64,000 bases of DNA from Apostichopus japonicus (lineage: Eukaryota; Echinodermata; Holothuroidea; Aspidochirotida; Stichopodidae), in the NCBI RefSeq assembly GCF_037975245.1, contig NC_092578.1, positions 19,922,821-19,986,820 of the forward strand, in the 5' to 3' direction. Below the pieces are notes generated by a model. It was not told where the DNA came from. It worked only from the letters and a program-made list of their open reading frames with translations, and ran no database searches. Positions 15,201 through 24,200 of this stretch are shown in pieces (positions within the stretch are counted from its first letter, which is position 1; each line of letters opens with the position of its first letter). The translations under genes and the position numbers were made by a program.

Positions 15201-18200
15201 ACTACTACTGCCACAATGTTGGTTCTTTCCATCAGGGATCAGACTACACATAGAAATGATATTTGAGTCCAAGGAAATTATAGGTTATCAGTATTTGCCA
15301 AAGGTTACCAACAATTGTTTTTGTTCTACAAATACAAATCATTCAAGAGAAAGGGTTAACTTTAATGTGATTAATTTTCTTCTTCTTGTTGTAGGATTTG
15401 CTGTGATTGGGTTCAGTAATACAAAAGTGAAAGCATGACCACAGCTGACCATTTTTGGACAATCTATCATATTTTAGGGCTACACAGATGACCTTTAAAT
15501 TGCATTCTTGAAGGTCACTGTTAATGCAACTTTAGTCTGCCATTTCTTTGAGACTTCAAATCTTGTTTTGAACTTGAAATGAATATTTGATTTGGATTTT
15601 ATGGGGTTACCTCCTAATGCATTGACAGGGCATTTGCTGATAGCTTCAAGGCGAACCCAAGGCGTCTTTTCTTCCAGCTCTGGAATAAAAAGTTGATTTG
15701 GACAGCTCATGTCTATGACTTTCCTGAATTCATCCAAACTGCAAGGTACATTACACTCGAGGAATCCCACCTCCATAAGAAGGTTTGGTTGGTTATTTCC
15801 ACCACTTCTATCATAACTATAGTCCGCAAAACCCAGATCTTGGCTCAGTATATTCACAGCTCTTACATCAACAGTCAGTTCAGTTCTGCCCAATATCAAT
15901 AGAGGGGGTAGTACAGTAACTATAGCATACCCCTCCGGCTGATTACAGGTAATTCTCTCATACACATTTGTGTGCAACAGGTTTCCAAATCCTCGTTTGA
16001 ATCTTTCCATCCGGTCTCGGTTAATGGATCTGATTTCAATCTCTAAATCCAAGACTGCAGACCTTTTCTGGTCTATTTCTGGTGATGCACAAGGTATTTT
16101 AATGTTGTATAGTACTGTCCCATCAGCAGCTGAGATAGTGTTACCAATGTTGGAAACTTCATTTATAGCTGACATACAAGCTTCTACAGATGCAGTATCT
16201 GACAAAGCTGTTTGACACTGAGGAGAATCTGAAATTAAAAACACAGAGGATACAATCATTTAGAATTATTGAAATGGCATTGCATGAATTGGTATGGTTA
16301 AAGCAATATTTTGTGTTGCAGTTATACAAAATATATACCGTATTATATATCTATATACCAAGATACATATTAGAAAGTTAACCTACAAACTGACAAGATG
16401 AAATTATATATCAACTTGGATTAAGCAGAAACAATAAATTCATTATTTAAAACTTGTCGTAAACTTTCTCTCTATCATAGCTAGTGAAAAGCTTGTAACT
16501 TCAAAGAGGGATCATAATATTTTTAACAAACATATTCAGAGACAGACTGCAAAGAGAGAAAGATGGGGGGGGGGGGATAAATAAATTTTCAAAAACATCT
16601 TTAGACAATTCAATAAGTAATATGTTATAGTTATAATTTGGAGTATCAAAATGTTTGTGTAACCATATACATCTCTTATTACATTGAAGGGTGTGGAAAT
16701 ATGAGATTAATATCATATCTTAGTGAAAAATTTGAAGGTTATTGAATATTTGAGTAATATACGACTGACTGCAATGTTGCAGGTTGACACAAAATCACAA
16801 CCTAATAAATACAGAAAGAAATGACAACCAGCTCTTAATAATGGCATATATTTATCTGGCCATCTCCATTATTTCCCTTTTTTAAATTGAAATTGTTTTG
16901 GCTACATGTTTGCATAAACATGAAAGTAATTTTTTGTTCGCTTTCAGATATTATAAATTAAAGAGGTGAATTCTCTCTTTTTGCTTTTGTGTTGTTACAT
17001 GGTATATGAAGGTATGTGGCAAGTATATAATAGATTTGTAGAAAAGACATGTGATCCAGTTTGTATAACCTTTGACCTTTCTCCATCTGACTGGAATCCT
17101 GAAACAGTTCATTGATACTAACCTATGAGGCTCACTTGTACTGTTTTCTCTTGAAATAAACTTCCTTGGGATGCCCTGCATGTAACCCTTCAGAAAGATG
17201 AGAATTTAAAAAAAGAGAAGGTTGTTAACTGACATAGACACTGTATTCATGGTACTGTATACAGGTATGTAAAAACCTAAAATAAAATATGACAGCAGTT
17301 ATTGTTCAGAAAATCCTTATAAAAGAGTATCTGTACAATATGCAATTGATGTAGGAAGGAGGATGAGAAGATGCAGAATGGCAGTGTGAAGGAATCTGTA
17401 ATGCTGAGGTTTCAAATATTTACACATTTACTTGAATTCAATTACAAAATATTTCATCAATATCACATATATGAGAACTATAGATCAAAGGTAATGAATA
17501 TGCAATGTTTTGTAATTTAGATATTTTCCTTCCTTTTTTTTCCGAAACCGACTTTGTATTAATATCTGCTGATGAACAAACTGACTCATTCTTCGCTTGC
17601 ATTTTACTCCCCATACACAAATCCAATCCTATCAAAACTTGCAATAAACAAGAAACATATCTTTGCATTTCAGGGATCTGGACTATTTTCTAACAAAATG
17701 ACAAGGTTTGTTAGAAACAGACCATTTGTCATAGCTACATCCTAATATTTTTAATTTGAGATTTTGAGGGATAAGATCACACTAAGTATGGTTTCTACTC
17801 ACATGTTACCTTCAGCAACATTAAACATATGTTTGCCCAATTCAAGCAAAAACATGGAGCGGGATCCCAGTATGTTCAACGTGCATGCCTGCCTTTTAGC
17901 ATATCAACCAAATCTAGACCCATAGGTGAATTATGTAACCAGAAAGACAATCATTTGCCTAGCTAAGCTGTTAGCATATCAAACTCATGAGAAACAACTG
18001 CTCCAGTATCAGATGTACGTGACACATCACAGCTTTTATCTTTCTCAAAAACTCACCGTGTAAATGTTTCTGAACTTGAAAGTTGTATCACTATGAACGA
18101 TGCTCCGACAGCGAGAAATTGCTGCGGAATTGTTTCCAAGCTGCTGTCTACCAGCCAGGTGATATTCGGTGTGGGATACCCTTCAGCCACACAAATGACT

Positions 18201-21200
18201 TCATAAGGATATCCAGGGGTCACTGATGCATTCTGGGACAGGAAGGTAATCCTAGGCGCTTCTGTATATAGTGAAAAACACCATGATAGATATGAAGGAT
18301 GGATACAGTCAATAAATAAAACTTATATAGTTCTCTTAAAGTATGCTGCTATAATTCTACACAATCACTGATGCATTCTGGGACAGGAAGGTAATCCTAG
18401 TTGCTTCTGTATAGTGAAAAACACCATGACAGATATGAAGGATGGATACAGTCAATAAATAAAACTTATATAACTATTGAAGTATGCTGCTATAATTCTA
18501 CACAATGCATATTAGTTCCTTTTAAAGTGTTTATTTATTTTATTTTATTAATGATTTTATTTCTCATTTCGGTCTTCTTTCAACTGCATGTTAATGAATT
18601 GTAGATGATTATTTGGATGATGAATAGGCAATAGATGGTCAATAATTCTCTAAGATCAGTGGCGGAGCGTCCATACAGTCAGGGGGGGCGGATGCCCCCT
18701 CCCCTTGACGGACTCAAATGGACTGCTGGCGCCCCTTTCAGCTCTTTACCACTTTTTACTTATTTGCGGTTATTGACTTTTTTATTGCACTCTCAAATTC
18801 CTATTGACATTTGTTACATTTTGTTGGTGTAATTTGGCGATGACACCTATTTATTCTTTGTTTATCTGCAAATTAGCCAGGCCTGAAAAGGGTCATTTCC
18901 GTCGATCAAGGGAGTATCTTTACTCAAAAAATTCTGTACCCTACGCCCCAACCTGTGGTGGCGCTCTGCTTAGATAGTGTCGGAAGCGCCCCTGCAGACC
19001 ATTCTCGTCCGCCTGACCAATACCCCTAGCTCCCCCACTGTCTAAGATCACTGACTTCTGCAAAATATCTCTTCAAAGTTTTGTCCTGACAATTAACTTT
19101 CAAGGCTGATTATAAACTGCAGTATTAAGAGATACATAATTTTTAAAGCTTAGCTCGTCATTATTAAGGTTTGCAATGAAGGAAGTAACATCTATGACAA
19201 TGAAAAGATGATATCACTACAACAAAGTTGCCTTTCTCATCATTCCGGGCTATACTAGAGAGTTGTTCTGCACTTTTTCTGTGAAGGAAGTTTCCAATTA
19301 CTGTCAGAAGTGCACACGGGATTTCCTGATCTGCAAAGATGTGCATGATCTACAACCCAGACCTTTTGATAATAAATGTATGTTTTGTTTACAATACAAC
19401 TTTCTTCTAAGCATGGAGGAAATACTATATAAATTGCAGATTATTTCAGGCCTGTATGTTTGAGTTCCAAACTTTGAGGCATCCGCACTTTACCATATTG
19501 TACATATTGCCAACAATTTGAGTCAAACTAGTTATGGGTTCATATGATCAGCAATCAAGTAAGGTATTGCATGAGTATAGATTCTTCAGTAGCCCATACA
19601 TAAATATAGCTATACCCTTTGGCCACTTTTGTGGGCAGCTCATAAATGTTGAATGTTAAATGTTGAATGTAAATTTTTTCAATAAATACAAAATGGTGAG
19701 CAGTGTTATCATAGGCATGTCAGGTACGTTTTTTCACTCTATATATTTATCGTTCCTCATAAACCTTAATACAAATATATATAAACTGATGAACCAGCTG
19801 AGAAAAATTATACATTATACATTTATTTATTTTTTATTCATATTCCTGCTTGCAGGAGGAAATACATACATACATACTTACATAGGCTACATTTGTACGA
19901 CAAAGTTTTGTCTGTAACCTAGCTATCTTAAAGATTTTTTATTTCATGGCTGCATTATTGAACTTTGCACTTGTCATGATCAATTTTGAGTGGGATTTCT
20001 TCAAGGAATGCCTTTGTGCCTAAATTTCAAATAAAAGTAGCCTATATAGTATTTTTATGGGATTGTGTTTGATGGCAAACACTTGCAAGGTCTCCACAAG
20101 AACATACAACAAACTTTAACAGTTGACCTTCGTGAATCCAAAGTAGTAGGAAGCCAACAAAAGCTCTTTTGAAACCACTTCCATGTGTTCGACGATCAAA
20201 AATGAACACTAGATTTTATATTGAGCCTATTCTTTTGGATATTAATATGACCAGAGAATTATAAGGCAGGCATGTCATTGTCAATTGCACCCATTTCTGC
20301 TCCTATAGGACTGCCATTTAACATCCTATTTTAGTTGTAATATGGGAAAAAGAGGGCAAAGAATGTGAATGATCTAAAGCTGATGGGAATTAAGAGGTGA
20401 AGCCCCCTAAAACCTTGCAGGTTTGATCATTACCAGAACATATCAGTTTTAAGTTAGTGGAATTTTTGGCAGTTTAATGTATTTACTATTAAAAAAAAAA
20501 ACCAATGGCATTATGCTGTCTACGTATGTTGGACAAGGCAAATTCCATTTTAAAAATTGAGCCACTTCGTGGACTTTTCGTGTCCACGTATTGTTTGAGC
20601 AATATTTCCGACCACTCATAGGTACTGATCACACATTGGAAATACTTTTCCTTGTTCCGGAGTGCGCTATCAACTTTGCGTCTAACTCCCGCCTGTTAAG
20701 CATGTGGTCTTCAACCATTAACCACATGTTGAAGTTCAATGACGTATAAGATAGTGATTTCAAATTGGGTCATTAAGATTACTTCATGTTTTTTGTGTTT
20801 CACAGAAAAGTTTGATAGGTATATTTTCATTGCAAAGCTTTTGATAGCAATTGTATTTTAGAGTAGTTGTATCATACACTAGTGAAGCAGTTGACACAAA
20901 CATTAATAAAACTTAATGCAACACAGATATGTAGTCCATACTCTTGACATGAAATTAGCATAATTTCTACTGGGGGTTATGTCCACAACCATATAAAAGA
21001 CAGGCTGTAATATATAACTTACAATGCAAATTTTAATGCAAAGTGGTCATAAACATCCCCAATTTGTGTTGTCAAGTTTCTAACTCACTTTCAAGAAGGT
21101 TAAGTTGGTTTCTCTATCATTGTATTTCACACCGCCAAGATGTTAAACCAAACTGCTGATGGTACTTCCAGAAGTTATGTTGTAGAAAAAACAAATTTTT

Positions 21201-24200
21201 TAAAACTTATATCTGGAGCTGCATATTTTAAGCATTTTCATTCCTGGTCTTGCACAAGAGGCAATATTAATTCTGTGTTATCAATTGGGATTATATAAAT
21301 TAATTTGGTAGGTTTCAGTATGGTTATTTAAAAATTAACTTTCACTGCCTTGTAATTATTTTAATATTGAACAAGCCAACTTAAAAGAAAAGTTATGTTT
21401 TGAGTTTCATAATATAAATATTTTCATTTCTGGTCTCTGGAAAGTGACAGTTCATGCTGGGTCTTAATGTCAGCTACTCTAGGCAACAGGTCATGAGTGC
21501 AAAGTTACTTGGCACTAAGGGATATATAAGGGATATATTTCCATTTTATCAGTGTTGTCTTAGACTCTGACATCACAGGGGTGAGCCAAAACAGCACTCT
21601 AGAAGGAACTCCAGCCAGAATAAGTAGACTGCTTCAAAACCTTGTATTGCATCCAATATATTCTGCATTGCCCCCAATATGATCGACTGCCAATTTTCTT
21701 AGATTTCTTGTACTGATATCCTGATGGCATAGTTCCTCAAAGAGACTTTTAATCTTCCTTATCAAGATTGAATACATACTATAATGAGATTGGAACAATC
21801 TTCTCTATGGGCATACGCATGATTTCCTTTGGGAATGTTTGAATGTGTACCTCCGCGTGTTAACGCAGCATGTCTCGTGTACGTAGTGTAAGGGGGTTCT
21901 GAGGATGGTACATTTCCCCTCAGAGCCTGGAGATTTTTCAAACATGAAAACCCCCATGGAGCCACTTGGTGCACAATTTTTACACTTTTGTGAAAAGAAA
22001 AACATGTAAAAACTTGGATACATTGCAATTTACTTGTCGGGGGGGGGGGGGGGGAGGCTGTGTGTATGTCATAAGTCAAAAACTGGAAATAGTAGAAATG
22101 ATAACAGCTACTTGTTGCCATTCCTCACCATCAGAGAGCTCTTAATTAGGCTAGTCAACTTAACTAAAAAATATATTTCTCCCTCGATTCAAGCTCACTG
22201 AGATCAAGATGTAATTCACACTCATGTTTTTGACTTAAGAAAAAGTGGAGGTATTTTGTAGGTATTTCAAACTTCAACTGCCTTGAATTTCTTATTATGA
22301 CTGTTGTTTTGTTGTTTCAACAAAATAAGAAAGGTTGTTTGCATGGTCTGTCTGCCTTCCTTGTTTTACTTTTGCATGGTATGCTTGCTTTTTTCTTAGA
22401 GGAAGCAATATAATTTTGTTTGCAATTTAGACAGGACCTACTTTAATGTTTGGTTTCTTGTGTTTTGTGTGTGTATGGTATTTATAACATAGTATCGTTT
22501 CATGAGCCCAATATTGTGCATAGCAATCCTCGGAAAAAATTTCAATGAGTCAACCTGCCACTTTGGGAAATCCTTGCCACATCGAAAAATCCACTCTCCA
22601 TTTACGACTTAGGAGAAATTGACATGCGGAATATTGCTCAATATTTCTGCAATCGATACCATCAACCAAGCTCATTGCATTCAAAGCCTATCCTTCGTCT
22701 AGATGGTCTTAGAATGATGGCAGTGAAGTTCTGTTTATGTTGAATAAAGTGTGGAATCCATTATCAACAATATGTGCAATTTCCCTGTTATCTCAGTTAG
22801 GACCAAACCATCACCATCGCAGTTACGACTGGTCACTATTCACAGACTGAAGTTTGAAACTTTAGGAATATATAAAAAGAAAATACCAAAACACATTTCC
22901 TTCCCTAAAATTAATCAAACATCATGTTATTGTGGTTGTCATTTTGATAACAAGCAACGTATGAAGGCTATTTTTCACTAATTATAAACCACTTACTAGT
23001 GAAAGAACTTTTTTGCGGAACTGAGTGCACAGGAGACACTACAAGTTTATTTTGGAAAATTTCTGCCTTAGCAGGCTAAGATGTAATTTCAGATGGTTTT
23101 ATTGGCTAACAGTCTGCTTAAAACCATTTTGTACATTATTCACAGAGGGATGAGGAGGAGTTACAAAGGTCGCTGCTCCAGACCTCACGAGTGAAATTAT
23201 TTCCCCTAACATCTTACGTCTCAGACATTCTACTATCCTTTTAAAAAATGGGTCCAACATATAGTGGCCTCATCCCTTGAAATTCGAGGAAGGACCAAGT
23301 TCACCACACCTTCCTCCAACACCATCCTGGACAAGTGTGAATTAAGTCCTTTAAAAATACAGCATAAATTTATATTAGTTACTAATTGCTATATTTATTT
23401 TCAGCTATGTCCATTTATAAATTTGCAACATTTCTGTCATTCTAACAAATTCATGTTAGATATATATAAACTATTAAATGCACTTTCAGCACATCATTTG
23501 CACATCATTTGTGGTGAGGTGATTTAATTTCGGTTGGTAGTAGTCCAACAGAAGGTATTCAATCAAAGGGTCAATGATTAACCCTTAATGTCCAGATCTT
23601 GGTTAGAATTAGTCAAATCTCTACAATAATAGCTTTTCCATTAGTTTTATGAAGATATAACTTTGTCCACTCAAAATGAGGGTTTTAAGTAGACATATAC
23701 CGTCCCTTAGAAATGACTTAATATACAAAGACCCCCTATCATACACAATTTATATAAAATACACTAAGGGGACACCAATCAAGGCCCAAAAAGTGTAATT
23801 CTCTAACGGACTATGTAGTAAAAAAGACAGATGAAGGAATGGCAAAGGGGTTCCGTAGAAGTGTGCCTTGGCATTCATTTACTCAATTACACATGTTTTT
23901 ACAGATATACATACAACTTTTGTCCACCAAATGTTAACTTTTAACAGATGTCGACCAAAGGCAGGATTTAATGGTATATATAGAAATATAAAGATAGATA
24001 TATATATCTATATCTATATACATGTGTATCAATATATATACGTATAGATATATTTATCTATCTTTATATTTGTATATACATTTATATAGAATACATGTTC
24101 TGCTCATATTACTATCATATAAATTTAGTTTCCCTCACTGTCTGGTTGTACTGGAATATGACTCTATCTTCAAGCATGTTCACAAGTAGAGCTCGAAATC

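Larger units (their letters stand above)
11768..15201. repeat. 56-bp satellite array, about 42 units, split by a hAT-like insertion
   Basis: The unit runs from tgattgtttgcccatgcata through cacccctccccctactatca to ctagcttc (or ataccttc). Variants (ctagc/atacc, catgcat/catgcgt, cattact/caatact/caatgct) alternate in blocks, indicating higher-order duplication of groups of units. The array lies in the aGPCR intron between Ig domain 2 and the 206-codon exon and is interrupted at 11966-13048. Confidence 0.95.

Noticed and set aside
11768-15201. CRISPR-like array
   Set aside because: The 56-bp units follow one another without unique spacers, in a eukaryotic intron. It is a satellite.
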